Origin: Arcobacter sp. EP1
GTDB taxonomy: Bacteria > Campylobacterota > Campylobacteria > Campylobacterales > Arcobacteraceae
Length of the DNA: 64,000 bases
Reading direction: 5' to 3'
NCBI GenBank assembly: GCA_001655195.1
Contig: LPNY01000086.1
Coordinates: forward strand, 76,891 to 140,890
Shown here piece by piece: positions 26,864-35,375 of this stretch. How positions within the stretch are numbered: the first letter of the stretch is position 1; every line of letters begins with the position of its first letter. The translations under genes were made by a program, and so were the position numbers. The notes beneath the pieces are model-generated. The model searched no databases. It worked only from the letters and a program-made list of their open reading frames with translations, and was not told the DNA's origin.

Positions 26864-27091
26864 ATGAACGTAGAAATTTTCTATAGCAAGTGACATTATG
26901 GACTGCGAGCTTCTAGGGTAGGAGATGAAATACGGGAGAGTTTCCCAAAAGCAAACATACGGTCAGTATCAGGTTACAAACATGATTTTAAAGTTATTAT
27001 CGATGGACAAACTATCTTTGAAAAAGTAGATAAAACCCAAGAGTTTCCAAAGATTTTTGAAATCACTAAACTCATCCGTGCTATGGATTAA
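26864..27091 (+). CDS. SelW-like small selenoprotein with UGA, lacking the usual cysteine
   Basis: A 75-residue ORF if the UGA at 26891-26893 is read as selenocysteine (residue 10). The layout MNVEIFYSK-Sec-HYGLRASRV, then FKVIIDGQTIFEK and FPKIFEITKLI, matches the SelW/Rdx thioredoxin-like fold. The normal CxxU pair is not present: the residue before the UGA is Lys-Ser-Tyr, one residue shorter than in the paralogue at 42923. It has a GGGG-containing ribosome site and its stop overlaps the convergent MocR gene by 4 bp. A decayed gene is possible, but the frame after the UGA is intact for 65 codons. Confidence 0.75.
26891..26924 (+). promoter_or_regulatory. UGA and SECIS-like hairpin, SelW-like gene 1
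   Basis: After the UGA, CTTCTA (26910-26915) pairs with TAGGAG (26919-26924) around the loop GGG, including one G-U pair. The stem begins 19 nt from the U of UGA, exactly as in the second SelW-like gene at 42953-42986. Confidence 0.65.
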
Positions 27092-28464
27092 TCACTCATA
27101 GCCTCAAACCATATTTTAGAAAAAGCAATTACCGCTTTTTCTAGGTTTTTTTCTTCTATACCGCCAAATCCCATCATAACAGCTTGATAACTTCCACCAC
27201 ATCGCTCTTTTGCAAAATATATTTTGATTTTATTCTCTTTTGCTTTTATTTTTAGTTTGTCAAAGTCTAATGGTTTTGTTGGTTGTATTTGAATGGATAA
27301 TCCCCCACCATGGCTTACGATTTTCATACTCGTTTTTAGTTTATCTTCTAGTAGTTTTTTCATGAGGTTATGTTTCTTTTTATTTAGGGTTCGTATCTTT
27401 CTAAGATGTCTATCCCAATGCCCTTGTTTCATGAACTCTTTGAGTGTTTTTTGAATCATCAAACAAACTCCCGAGTCATAATAAAAAAACTCTTTTTTAT
27501 AAATGTCCAATAATACTTTAGGAAGTACAAGGTAACTGACTCTCAAAGCTGGCGAGAGTGCTTTTGAAAAGGTTCCTGTGTAAATGACCCGCTCATTTTT
27601 ATCTAATCCTTGTAGGGAGGGTATAGGTCTATTGATATAACTTAGCTCGCTATCGTAGTCATCTTCGATGATATAAGCACTGTTTTTATCTGCCCACTCT
27701 AAAAGTTTGATTCTATTTGATATGGGTATTGCTACACCTGTTGGATATTGATGTGAGGCAGTGATGTATAGTAGTTTTGCTTTTGATGTTTGAACTTTTG
27801 AAATGTTGATTCCGTTTGAATCTACAGGGATTTTATCTATTTTAAAATTGTGATTTTCAAAGGTACGTCGTGCTACATGATAACCGGGGTCTTCCATTGC
27901 TAAGTGTTTATGTTTTTTTAATATCATACACAATAGACTCATAGAGGATATAAAACCATTTCCCATAACAATTTGCGAGGCACTACATTTAACTGCTCGT
28001 GATTCATTGAGATATTTAGCGATTTGTTCTCGCAAGTTAAGTTCCCCTTGTCGGTTGGAGTATCCTCCCATATCAACTGTATCATTGACCTCTTTATTAA
28101 ATATTCGTTTCCAAATTTTTAAGGGGAAACTCTTTTTTTCTAATCGTGCAGGAAAGAAATCAAAATGGATATCATCTTCTTTGTTTGATGGCGTGTTTTC
28201 ATAGGTATAATTGCGACTAAAGTTGATATAGTTATTTTCAATAACAACATAACCACTCTTTGCGATACTGTCAATATAACCTTCTGCTACAAGCTGAGAA
28301 TAGGCATTTTCAACGGTGTTTTTACTCAAGTTATAGGTGGTTGCAATTTTTCTAATGGATGGTAGTTTATCATCCACTTGATAGTTTTCTAAAATATCTT
28401 GTTTTAGTGCTTCAAAGAGTTGAATGTGTAGAGGTATTTTACTTTTTTGTTTTAAATGGTACAT
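27088..28464 (-). CDS. MocR/PdxR-type regulator (GntR HTH plus aminotransferase domain)
   Basis: A 458-residue fusion. The N-terminal 70 residues are a GntR winged helix (LPSIRKIATTYNLSKNTVENAYSQLVAEGYI). The remainder is a fold-type I aminotransferase-like domain with ASHQYPTGVAI, YIIEDDYDSEL and the PLP lysine in YTGTFSKALSP. Such proteins sense PLP or amino compounds and control vitamin B6 or amino-acid genes. It is divergent from a flavin oxidase of the pyridoxamine phosphate oxidase superfamily, 101 bp away, which is its likely target. Confidence 0.92.
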   Translation of the reverse strand: MYHLKQKSKIPLHIQLFEALKQDILENYQVDDKLPSIRKIATTYNLSKNTVENAYSQLVAEGYIDSIAKSGYVVIENNYINFSRNYTYENTPSNKEDDIHFDFFPARLEKKSFPLKIWKRIFNKEVNDTVDMGGYSNRQGELNLREQIAKYLNESRAVKCSASQIVMGNGFISSMSLLCMILKKHKHLAMEDPGYHVARRTFENHNFKIDKIPVDSNGINISKVQTSKAKLLYITASHQYPTGVAIPISNRIKLLEWADKNSAYIIEDDYDSELSYINRPIPSLQGLDKNERVIYTGTFSKALSPALRVSYLVLPKVLLDIYKKEFFYYDSGVCLMIQKTLKEFMKQGHWDRHLRKIRTLNKKKHNLMKKLLEDKLKTSMKIVSHGGGLSIQIQPTKPLDFDKLKIKAKENKIKIYFAKERCGGSYQAVMMGFGGIEEKNLEKAVIAFSKIWFEAMSD

Positions 28465-28565
28465 AAACTGTCCTCAAATTTTTTAAAATAATTGGCACTT
28501 GTTAAAGGGTCAGATATTTGATATATTACCAAAATTAAATAAAAAACAGAACAAAAAGGTAAAAA

Positions 28566-29162
28566 ATGAAAAAAGTTTATGAGATAAAAGAACAAACTTT
28601 AATCAATGATATTTTAAACAATGCAGAGTTTGGAACACTGGCAATTTGTGCTGATAATAGACCATACTCTTTACCTCTAAATTATGTAGTAGTAAAGGAT
28701 GAAATATTTGTACACGGTAAAAAAACAGGTAAAAAAATTGATATTATGAAAACAAATAGTTATGCTAGTTTTTCAGTGGTGGAGTCATTCTCTACTTTAC
28801 CCTCATATTTCTCAACAGATGATGGACGAGCAAGCCCCGCAACACATATGTATAAATCAGTCATCATTGATGGACATACTGAGTTTATAGATGATTATGA
28901 TACAAAAGCCAATGCCTTAGAAGAACTTATGAAAAAGTACCAAAAAGAGGGTGGTTATATTCCCCTAAGCGATGCTATCTATCAAAAAATTATCAATGCA
29001 ACGTGTATCTATAAACTCGTTCCAAGCAGTTTAAGTGCAAAGTTTCATCTAGGACAAGATTACAGTGAAGAACGATTTAAAAGAGTATGTGTACATCTAA
29101 AACAAAGAGGAACACAAAAAGATTTAGAAACATTAAAAATGTTAGAAACGTTTAGAGTATAA
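28566..29162 (+). CDS. pyridoxamine 5'-phosphate oxidase-superfamily (NimA-like) flavoprotein
   Basis: A 198-residue split-barrel protein. The N-terminal LNNAEFGTLAICADNRPYSLPLNY strands and FVHGKKTGKKIDIMKTN resemble the NimA/YcnE-like group of FMN- or heme-binding reductases in the pyridoxamine phosphate oxidase superfamily, followed by the SVIIDGHTEFI strand. The substrate is unknown. It is divergent from the MocR gene, the usual arrangement for a regulator and its target. Confidence 0.8.
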   Translation: MKKVYEIKEQTLINDILNNAEFGTLAICADNRPYSLPLNYVVVKDEIFVHGKKTGKKIDIMKTNSYASFSVVESFSTLPSYFSTDDGRASPATHMYKSVIIDGHTEFIDDYDTKANALEELMKKYQKEGGYIPLSDAIYQKIINATCIYKLVPSSLSAKFHLGQDYSEERFKRVCVHLKQRGTQKDLETLKMLETFRV

Positions 29163-29182
29163 TATTTTTATTGAGTAGTATG

Positions 29183-29208
29183 AAATAGCCCACAAGTGTG
29201 GGCTATTT
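29183..29208. terminator. bidirectional terminator between convergent genes
   Basis: A perfect 12-bp stem AAATAGCCCACA / TGTGGGCTATTT with a 2-nt loop, flanked by T- and A-rich bases. It serves the flavoprotein gene on the plus strand and the PLP enzyme on the minus strand. The stem resembles the ends of the element at 25779-25922. Confidence 0.85.
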
Positions 29209-29210
29209 GT

Positions 29211-30671
29211 TTATGAGTGTTTAACAATATCGTTAAATTCTAAAATCATTTCATCGATTTTATCCACTTGGTTAAAGGTTTTAAACCAGTAGTTATCATG
29301 GTCATACCATTGTTCATTGAGTTCATTGACATCTTTTGCTTGTTGCTCAATCCATGTAAAGTATTTTAGGTTGTGAACGGCTTTTCTATCGTTGTATCCT
29401 AACTCTTTCATATAATCTGTTGTTGTTGAGTGTAACATTTCAATATCTTTTTCAGCGTCTGCTTCTGAATACTCACCTCGTTCTGCTGTTAACTCTTCTA
29501 GTCGTGAACCATACAGTTGCATAGAGTCTGTAGCAATAGTTACAACAACATCATTGTCTGTTAGTTCATTGTGTTTAGCAAATTTGATAGCCGCTAATAC
29601 ATTACCAATACCAGAGATTCCTAAAAGGTGTAGTTGATCAACTAACTCTTGTGAAACACCATATTTTTTAGCTAATAGTTCTCGACCTTTTTTCTCATTG
29701 AAAAGCCTGATTAAACGAACGGCTTTTTCATCATCAACTGCTACTGCAAAATCTGTATCTTTACAGTTATGTACCCAAGGAATATGTTTATCCCCAATCC
29801 CTTCAATTCTATGTCCACCAAATCCATTGTTTAAAATAGTAGGACATTGAAGTGCTTCTGCAACCACCACTTTAGAACGTGGGTATTGTGTTTTTAGGTA
29901 ATAACCAGCTGCTAGAGTTCCTCCTGAACCTGATGATGAAACATATCCTGCAAAGTTTTTATCGTTGTATTGTTGTTCTATTAGTTCTTCTATGGCTGAA
30001 CCTGTTACATTATAGTGCCATGTTGGATTTCCTAACTCATCAAATTGGTTAAAAATTTGTAAATCTTCTCCTGAGTTTCTTAGTTCCCAACATTTATCAA
30101 AAATCTCTTTAACATTTGACTCACAACCTGGTGTTGCGATGGTTTCACCTGCAACTTCTTTTAGCCACTCAAATCGCTCTTTTGACATCTCTTCAGGTAA
30201 AATTGCAATTGAATCAAGACCTAAAAGATTTGAAACAAAAGCTCCACCACGACAGTAGTTACCAGTAGAAGGCCACACTGCTTTTGTCTGTATTCCATAC
30301 TGTCCTGTGACAAGTCTAGGTGCTAAACAACCAAATGTTGCACCCACTTTGTGAGCACCTGTAGGAAACCAACGTCCTGAAACTGCAATGATAGTTGCTT
30401 TACACCCTGTAAGTTCACTTGGAAGTGCTATATGGTTTACATCTCCGTATAATCCGCCAGAATCTTTTTGCTCATTTTTCCATGAGATTCGATAAAGGTT
30501 TAGTGGATTGAGATCCCAAAGACCTACATTTTTAAGTCCATCTTTAATTTGCGATGGCACTAAATCAGGGTTTTTCATCATGGCAAAAGTAGGAAGTGTG
30601 ATTCCTTTTTCTTTAAAGTGTTTTGCATTTGCTTCAAGTTGCTTTTGGTTAATGCCCAAGTCAATTTTCAT
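29211..30671 (-). CDS. fold-type II PLP enzyme (cysteine synthase/TrpB superfamily), role unknown
   Basis: A 486-residue PALP-family protein starting at MKIDLG; GGAAA is upstream, and the further in-frame start at 30725 has none. The Schiff-base lysine is in PTGAHKVGATFG, the substrate loop in PSTGNYCRGGAF and the phosphate-binding glycine loop in SSSGSGGTLAAGY. Length exceeds cysteine synthase (about 310) and is nearer diaminopropionate ammonia-lyase, threonine synthase or TrpB-like proteins. The substrate cannot be set. It stands alone between two terminator-like hairpins. Confidence 0.85.
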   Translation of the reverse strand: MKIDLGINQKQLEANAKHFKEKGITLPTFAMMKNPDLVPSQIKDGLKNVGLWDLNPLNLYRISWKNEQKDSGGLYGDVNHIALPSELTGCKATIIAVSGRWFPTGAHKVGATFGCLAPRLVTGQYGIQTKAVWPSTGNYCRGGAFVSNLLGLDSIAILPEEMSKERFEWLKEVAGETIATPGCESNVKEIFDKCWELRNSGEDLQIFNQFDELGNPTWHYNVTGSAIEELIEQQYNDKNFAGYVSSSGSGGTLAAGYYLKTQYPRSKVVVAEALQCPTILNNGFGGHRIEGIGDKHIPWVHNCKDTDFAVAVDDEKAVRLIRLFNEKKGRELLAKKYGVSQELVDQLHLLGISGIGNVLAAIKFAKHNELTDNDVVVTIATDSMQLYGSRLEELTAERGEYSEADAEKDIEMLHSTTTDYMKELGYNDRKAVHNLKYFTWIEQQAKDVNELNEQWYDHDNYWFKTFNQVDKIDEMILEFNDIVKHS

Positions 30672-30737
30672 TGTTTTTCCTTCTATTTTGGAGTTATTTA
30701 AAATTTTCGTTGTCAAGTTTATCAAAAAGATGTTTTA

Positions 30738-30778
30738 AATATACTTAGAATATATTTAGAATACATTTCAAGTATATT
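30738..30778. promoter_or_regulatory. inverted repeat upstream of the PLP enzyme
   Basis: AATATACTT (30738-30746) and AAGTATATT (30770-30778) are perfect inverted copies 67-107 bp upstream of the minus-strand start. Between them TAGAATA occurs twice. This could be an operator, but the region is very AT-rich. Confidence 0.3.
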
Positions 30779-30812
30779 ATATTCTTGAGTTGATTTTGTA
30801 TAGTTTTAAAAA

Positions 30813-30824
30813 TTTACATATGTT
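30813..30824. promoter_or_regulatory. TTTACATATGTT motif, copy 1
   Basis: A copy of a palindrome-centred motif (ACATATGT core is near-palindromic) that recurs at 31868-31893 and 46177-46189, always between genes. It may mark sites of a shared regulator. Confidence 0.35.
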
Positions 30825-30867
30825 GTATTGATAAAGTATTTGAAAAATAAGTGGTGTAATAGTGCTT

Positions 30868-30901
30868 AGTCTATCAATAATAGTTTGACTATTGATAGAC
30901 T
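30868..30901 (-). terminator. hairpin after the 239-residue protein gene
   Basis: A perfect 12-bp stem AGTCTATCAATA / TATTGATAGACT with a 10-nt loop, 20 bp past the minus-strand stop. No T run follows, so it may be an RNA 3' end stabiliser instead of an efficient terminator. Confidence 0.5.
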
Positions 30902-30920
30902 TGATAAGAGAATATATATT

Positions 30921-31640
30921 TTAGGCTGTTTGTGATTGTATTTTTGCTTTTACTGCTTGTAATTCATTGGATTTTGCAAAACTATTTTGAGCTTTTTGTT
31001 CTTGCATCTTTTCGTAGTTTTCTGCGTAACTAGTTTTGAACATTGCAAAAATTGATTTTAATTCAGGACTTGAGTATGCTCCTGGTGGTGGAGTGATAAT
31101 TCTTTGAACATTTTCCATGATTTTTTCATAGGTTATGACTTTGTCACTGTTGTTTCCTGGTAAAATTTGTCCATTTTCAAATCTAAATTTTGGAGGGTTG
31201 ATTAACATCATACCCATAAAACGGTCTTTGTCACTCATGTCATTGAGTGTTTCAACGAGCACTTTTTTATCTTCATAGGGCATGTTTGCAGGAAGCATGG
31301 TTTGGGTTTGAGCAAGACCATCTGAAACAATTCCGTCATTGTTAAAGTCAAATTTTTCATAGTGATGAAGTAGTAAGTTATAAGCCCCTTCTTCATTTAG
31401 CTTGCCCACATCTATTTCATCAGCGAGTCGGGTATAGTTTTGTAGGGTTCTGAGTTCATCTTTAGTTAGTGAGTTTAAAAAATCTTTGGCATTTGACATT
31501 GATACGTCAGAATCTTTTGCTTTATCATAGATGGCTTCAAAATCCTCTTTATAGGGCGCTCGTACGTTGGTGTAGTCTTCATGCATTTTTAACTTTTTGC
31601 TTAGTTCTACATGTTGGTCATAATTTGATTGTAGTTGCAT
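30921..31640 (-). CDS. unknown cytoplasmic protein with one EF-hand/dockerin-like loop
   Basis: A 239-residue hydrophilic protein that I cannot assign. A calcium-loop-like DFNNDGIVSD lies at residues 98-107 (D-x-N-x-D-G spacing). The rest is helical, with a Met-rich middle and a lysine/glutamine-rich C terminus (MQEQKAQNSFAKSNELQAV). There is no signal peptide. It opens with MQLQSNYDQH, similar in style to the MQLNSSDIQN start of the 204-residue protein at 45476-46090, whose promoter region carries the same ACATATGT motif. Confidence 0.7.
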   Translation of the reverse strand: MQLQSNYDQHVELSKKLKMHEDYTNVRAPYKEDFEAIYDKAKDSDVSMSNAKDFLNSLTKDELRTLQNYTRLADEIDVGKLNEEGAYNLLLHHYEKFDFNNDGIVSDGLAQTQTMLPANMPYEDKKVLVETLNDMSDKDRFMGMMLINPPKFRFENGQILPGNNSDKVITYEKIMENVQRIITPPPGAYSSPELKSIFAMFKTSYAENYEKMQEQKAQNSFAKSNELQAVKAKIQSQTA

Positions 31641-31988
31641 GTTAATCCTTTTTCTTTATTATTAACATGGTACATGATTTTGTAGATGCTGTCTAGAATC
31701 AACTTTATGTATTTGTTATAGATATGCTAATTTTTAAAAAATTTAAACCAATTATAAACTTTGTAAAATAATTCAACAAATTTTAAACTTTTTTTTCGTC
31801 ATTTTTTTATTTTTTTTTACTCGATAATTGTAAAGCTCACCATGAAACAAGCCTTGAAAGTACCAAATTTACATATGTTCTTTACATATGTTCAAAAAAG
31901 AAATATAAATACATCTTATGAATTAAAGTAGCCTTCAAGTTAGATACTCTATTATAGGTACTATGAATAAATTAGTTAGGGGAAAAGA
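31641..31988. other. 348-bp divergent intergenic region
   Basis: It lies between the minus-strand 239-residue protein and the plus-strand PAS protein. It is AT-rich with long T runs near 31788-31820 and holds a tandem 13-bp repeat at 31868-31893. No ORF with a ribosome site was found. It probably contains both promoters. Confidence 0.6.
31868..31893. repeat. tandem repeat of TTTACATATGTTC (two copies)
   Basis: Two immediately adjacent identical 13-mers at 31868-31880 and 31881-31893. A third exact copy of the 13-mer is at 46177-46189 and a 12-base match is at 30813. Each unit contains a near-palindromic ACATATGT. Tandem phasing of 13 bp is unlike a random AT-rich tract, so operator function is plausible. 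Confidence 0.6.
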
Positions 31989-32816
31989 ATGTTAGATACA
32001 GAAGAAGCCTATTATCAACTACTAGAAACGTATGGACAAAATGTCATTGCATCAAAAACAGACTTAAAGGGAAATATTGTTTATGTTTCTGATGCATTTT
32101 GTGACGCATGTGGTTATTCACGTGATGAGTTGATGGGACAACCGCATAATATTGTAAAACATCCAGATATGCCAGATGCTTTCTTTGATGAGTTATGGGA
32201 GTGTGTAGAGTCTTTGAAAACCTTTAGAGGTGAAGTAAAAAACAAGAAAAAAAATGGTGGCTATTTTTGGGTAGCTATTACTGTTTCACCAATCCAAGAT
32301 GAGTTTAATAATATTGTAGGATACACTGCAATCATGCATGATATTACAACACAAAAAGAGCTTGAAGAACTCAACTATAACCATAAAAAACTCATTGATA
32401 CTTTTTCAAAATATGTTATCGCATCAAAAACGGATTTAAAAGGGAACATTACTTATGTTTCTGATGCTTTTTGTGATATTAGTGGATACTCACAAAAAGA
32501 GCTCATGGGAAAACCTCACAATATTGTGCGACATCCTGATGTTTCAAAAGAGTTTTATAAACAGATGTGGGCAACCATTAAAAGTGGTAAAAACTTTAGT
32601 GGAGAAGTTAAAAACAAAAAGAAAAATGGAGATGCTTATTGGGTAAGTGTTGAAATTACGCCTGATTATAATCAAGGTGGAGAACATATTGGTTATAGTG
32701 CCATAAGAACAAATATCTCACAACAAAAAGTGTTAGAAGATCTTTTAGCTCAAAAAGAGAAACCTGCTCAAAAAGCACCTGCAAAAGCAGCAAAAAAACC
32801 TGCACCTAAAAAATAG
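31989..32816 (+). CDS. tandem Aer-type PAS protein (CetB-like) with basic tail
   Basis: A 275-residue soluble protein. Two PAS domains, at about 12-125 and 135-250, share GYSRDELMGQPHNIVKHPDMP / GYSQKELMGKPHNIVRHPDV and the following GEVKNKKKNG, the pattern of the FAD-binding PAS of Aer. Campylobacter CetB is a PAS-only Aer-type protein that signals redox state through a separate receptor, so a similar aerotaxis or redox role is likely. Here the PAS domain is doubled and no kinase or cyclase output is present. The last 25 residues are Lys/Ala/Pro-rich (KAPAKAAKKPAPKK), which is unusual. Confidence 0.85.
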   Translation: MLDTEEAYYQLLETYGQNVIASKTDLKGNIVYVSDAFCDACGYSRDELMGQPHNIVKHPDMPDAFFDELWECVESLKTFRGEVKNKKKNGGYFWVAITVSPIQDEFNNIVGYTAIMHDITTQKELEELNYNHKKLIDTFSKYVIASKTDLKGNITYVSDAFCDISGYSQKELMGKPHNIVRHPDVSKEFYKQMWATIKSGKNFSGEVKNKKKNGDAYWVSVEITPDYNQGGEHIGYSAIRTNISQQKVLEDLLAQKEKPAQKAPAKAAKKPAPKK

Positions 32817-32820
32817 AAGG

Positions 32821-32849
32821 AAGTGAAGACTTTATGTCTTCACTTTTTT
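32821..32849 (+). terminator. rho-independent terminator after the PAS gene
   Basis: Stem AAGTGAAGAC / GTCTTCACTT with a 5-nt loop, followed by a run of T. It touches the end of the convergent PhnA gene. Confidence 0.88.
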
Positions 32850-33192
32850 ATGATTTTTTTACGTATTTAGGTGTGATTTTTATAGCACCGACACCTGAAA
32901 TCTTACAATCAATATTATGGTCATCAGCACTCTCAACAAGTCGGATGTTTTTGATTTTTGTTCCAACTTTTACAACAGAAGAGCTCCCTTTTACTTTTAA
33001 GTCCTTGATTACCGTTACATCATCACCACTGCGTAATGTCGCTCCATTTGAATCTTTTACTGTAAACTCTTCTTCCTCTTGGTTAGCAGCATCTGCTGAC
33101 CACTCATGGGCACACTCTGGACAGATGATTAAAGATCCATCTTCGTAGGTATATTCGCAATTACATTTTGGGCAATTTGGTAGTTCTTCCAA
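32848..33192 (-). CDS. yjdM: PhnA/YjdM zinc-ribbon protein
   Basis: A 114-residue protein with an N-terminal zinc ribbon ([13 protein letters not shown]... CPECAHEW) and a C-terminal SH3-like KOW-type barrel ([25 protein letters not shown]). It matches the PhnA/YjdM family in length and order. Despite the old alkylphosphonate label, the family has no proven role in phosphonate use. No phn genes are nearby. Confidence 0.9.
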   Translation of the reverse strand: MEELPNCPKCNCEYTYEDGSLIICPECAHEWSADAANQEEEEFTVKDSNGATLRSGDDVTVIKDLKVKGSSSVVKVGTKIKNIRLVESADDHNIDCKISGVGAIKITPKYVKKS

Positions 33193-33368
33193 GTTATTTC
33201 CTTTGATACTCTTTGTCTTCTATTAAAATTTTTGCAATTGTAAGATATAAATGAAAGAATGTCAACAAAAAAACTAAATAACTAAAAAAATAAAATTAAA
33301 AATAAAACTTAGCAATGCAAAAGAGTAGACGTGTTATCTTTTTATATAGTAACTCAAAGGAGTTTATA

Positions 33369-33683
33369 ATGAAAAAATTTGGACTTTTTTTACTGTTTTG
33401 TGCAACCTTTTTATTTGCAAAAGAACCGCAAGATATTGTTGATACTAACTGTAGTACTTGCCATGGAACAATGATGGAAAAAGCTTGTTTTGGAGTCTCT
33501 AAAATCCCTAATACGTTAAGTGAACAGACAATTTTAGAAGCATTGAGTGAATATAAAGAGGGAAAAAGAAATACCTACAGTATGGGTGGAGCTATGACTG
33601 CTCGAACCAATATGTTAAGTGATGAAGAGATAAAAGCACTAGCTAGTTACGTACATGAGCTAGGCAAAAAAGCTTCGCAGTAA
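33369..33683 (+). CDS. periplasmic class I cytochrome c (c553 type)
   Basis: A 104-residue protein with a signal peptide (KKFGLFLLFCATFLFA) and one heme-binding CSTCH motif, plus a distal methionine in the segment YSMGGAMTARTNMLSDEE. Length and layout match the small cytochrome c553 electron carriers of Campylobacterota, which shuttle electrons between the bc1 complex and periplasmic oxidases or reductases. The start at 33369 follows a clear AAAGGAG site; a longer in-frame start at 33315 has none. Confidence 0.9.
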   Translation: MKKFGLFLLFCATFLFAKEPQDIVDTNCSTCHGTMMEKACFGVSKIPNTLSEQTILEALSEYKEGKRNTYSMGGAMTARTNMLSDEEIKALASYVHELGKKASQ

Positions 33684-33702
33684 TCTTACTGCAAGGCCTT
33701 TT
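33677..33702. terminator. terminator between cytochrome c553 and rhlE
   Basis: Stem GCAGTAA / TTACTGC with a 2-nt loop overlapping the cytochrome stop codon, followed by AAGGCC and TTTTT. Confidence 0.6.
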
Positions 33703-35192
33703 TATTTAAAACTTGGTGGCTTTGGAGACTTTTTTGAATAGTGCTTCTTTTTAGACGTTTCATAAGGGTTCTCTTTTTTTGAATCTTTTTTAGTCTCTTT
33801 ATTAATAAACCTTTTTCGTTTTGGTTTGTTATATTCTGCTGTGACACTTCGTGAATCAAATTTTTCATCTTCTAAATTACTTTTTGATTTTTCTGCTTTT
33901 TTATTACGTTGATTTGGCTTTTTATTCTCTTGTTTATTATTCTTTTTATCGCTACGATTGTTGTTTCTATCACTCTTTTTTGAATTGTTTTTTGAAGCAC
34001 CTTGTTTAGAACCTCTACCACCTAGATTGATAGGTTCTGCTTTAATACGTTTATCAACTTCAAAGCCTTTGATAACCACTTTTTTGATTTTCATTTTAAT
34101 GAGTTTTTCAATACCCCATAAATATTCATGTTCATCAATACAAACCAATGATACTGCTTCACCAACATTTCCTGCTCGTCCTGTTCGTCCAATACGATGT
34201 ACGTAATCTTCTGCAATATTTGGCAACTCATAATTTACTACATGAGGAAGTTGGTCGATATCAATACCCCGTGCTGCAATATCAGTTGCAACTAGCACAC
34301 GAACTTCACTTGCCTTAAAATCTGCCAAGGCTTTCGTTCGTGCTCCTTGAGATTTGTTTCCATGAATAGCCGTTGAACTGATACCATTTTTTTCTAGGTT
34401 TTGACTTAGACGATTTGCTCCATGTTTTGTTCGTGTGAAAACTAAAACTTGTTTCCAGTTGCCATCTTTAATGAGTTTTGTTAAAAGTTCTTGTTTTCTT
34501 CCCTTATCAACAGGATAAACAACTTGTGAAATCATTTCTGAAGAGGTGTTTCTTTTAGCTACTTCTATGAGTTTTGGATTGTTGAGCAGACTATCAGCTA
34601 AATGTTTTATCTCTTTAGAAAAGGTTGCAGAAAAGAGTAAACTCTGTTTTTGTTTTGGTAGTAGAGCTAATACTTTTTTAATATCACGAATAAATCCCAT
34701 ATCTAACATACGGTCTGCTTCATCAAGAATGAAACATTCAACTCTTGAGATATCAATTGTTTTTTGTTCAATGTGATCTAGTAGTCTTCCCGGCGTTGCT
34801 ACAACAATATCAACCCCTTTTCGTAAGGCTGATTTTTGTGGATTGATACCTACTCCACCAAAGATGATAGTTGATTTTAAAGGAAGGTATTTTGAGTACT
34901 TTGTCACACTTTCTCCAACTTGAGCTGCAAGTTCTCTTGTGGGTGTTAAAATCAGTGCTCTTACATGATGTTTCTCTTTTTCTAGGTGCTCTTTTTTAGA
35001 ACTAAGAAGTTGAAGTAGGGGTAGGGTAAAACCAGCAGTTTTACCCGTACCTGTTTGTGCTCCTGCTAAAACATCGTGCTTTTTTAAAACAATAGGTATT
35101 GCTTGCTGTTGTATAGGGGTTGGTTTCGAGTAACCTTGCTCGTCAATGGCTTTTAAAATAGGTTTACCTAACCCAAGATTGGAAAATGACAT
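33702..35192 (-). CDS. rhlE: DEAD-box RNA helicase, RhlE type
   Basis: A 496-residue helicase. Motifs in order: Q motif ([14 protein letters not shown]), [36 protein letters not shown] as [37 protein letters not shown] and [10 protein letters not shown]. The last 120 residues are Lys/Asn/Arg-rich and disordered, typical of RhlE C-terminal RNA-binding tails. Role: unwinding of rRNA or mRNA structures, often cold related. A strong TGCTATAAT box lies upstream. Confidence 0.94.
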   Translation of the reverse strand: MSFSNLGLGKPILKAIDEQGYSKPTPIQQQAIPIVLKKHDVLAGAQTGTGKTAGFTLPLLQLLSSKKEHLEKEKHHVRALILTPTRELAAQVGESVTKYSKYLPLKSTIIFGGVGINPQKSALRKGVDIVVATPGRLLDHIEQKTIDISRVECFILDEADRMLDMGFIRDIKKVLALLPKQKQSLLFSATFSKEIKHLADSLLNNPKLIEVAKRNTSSEMISQVVYPVDKGRKQELLTKLIKDGNWKQVLVFTRTKHGANRLSQNLEKNGISSTAIHGNKSQGARTKALADFKASEVRVLVATDIAARGIDIDQLPHVVNYELPNIAEDYVHRIGRTGRAGNVGEAVSLVCIDEHEYLWGIEKLIKMKIKKVVIKGFEVDKRIKAEPINLGGRGSKQGASKNNSKKSDRNNNRSDKKNNKQENKKPNQRNKKAEKSKSNLEDEKFDSRSVTAEYNKPKRKRFINKETKKDSKKENPYETSKKKHYSKKSPKPPSFK

Positions 35193-35313
35193 ATAAAGTC
35201 CCTTTGTAAAATTAACTTAATAAATATAATGGTTTATAAATAATTTGTATTTAGTTTTGTGAAGATTAAAATTAAAATGCAGTGATGATACTGCAGTAGT
35301 TTGAAATCGCTGT

Positions 35314-35319
35314 ATTATA
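35314..35319 (-). promoter_or_regulatory. -10 box of rhlE
   Basis: On the minus strand the sequence is TGCTATAAT, a consensus extended -10 element, about 120 bp before the rhlE start. The long leader it implies suits a cold-regulated helicase mRNA. No clear -35 box is seen, as is common in this phylum. Confidence 0.45.
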
Positions 35320-35329
35320 GCATAATTTT

Positions 35330-35360
35330 AGCCCAAAGAGAAATAGAACTCTTTAGGGCT
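35330..35360 (-). terminator. hairpin after the MOSC gene
   Basis: Stem AGCCCAAAGAG / CTCTTTAGGGCT with a one-base bulge and 8-nt loop, 16 bp past the MOSC stop. A T run is absent on the exit side, so terminator strength is uncertain. Confidence 0.5.
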
Positions 35361-35375
35361 GAAAGAGTAGAAGTT

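Noticed and set aside
30508..30738. Plus-strand frame of 76 codons
   Set aside because: It is antisense to the PLP enzyme's N-terminal coding region and has no family features.
31868..31893. CRISPR-like repeat
   Set aside because: Only two adjacent 13-mers without spacers, and no cas genes.
32848..33192. Phosphonate utilisation locus
   Set aside because: PhnA/YjdM proteins are widespread without phosphonate genes, and none are present here.
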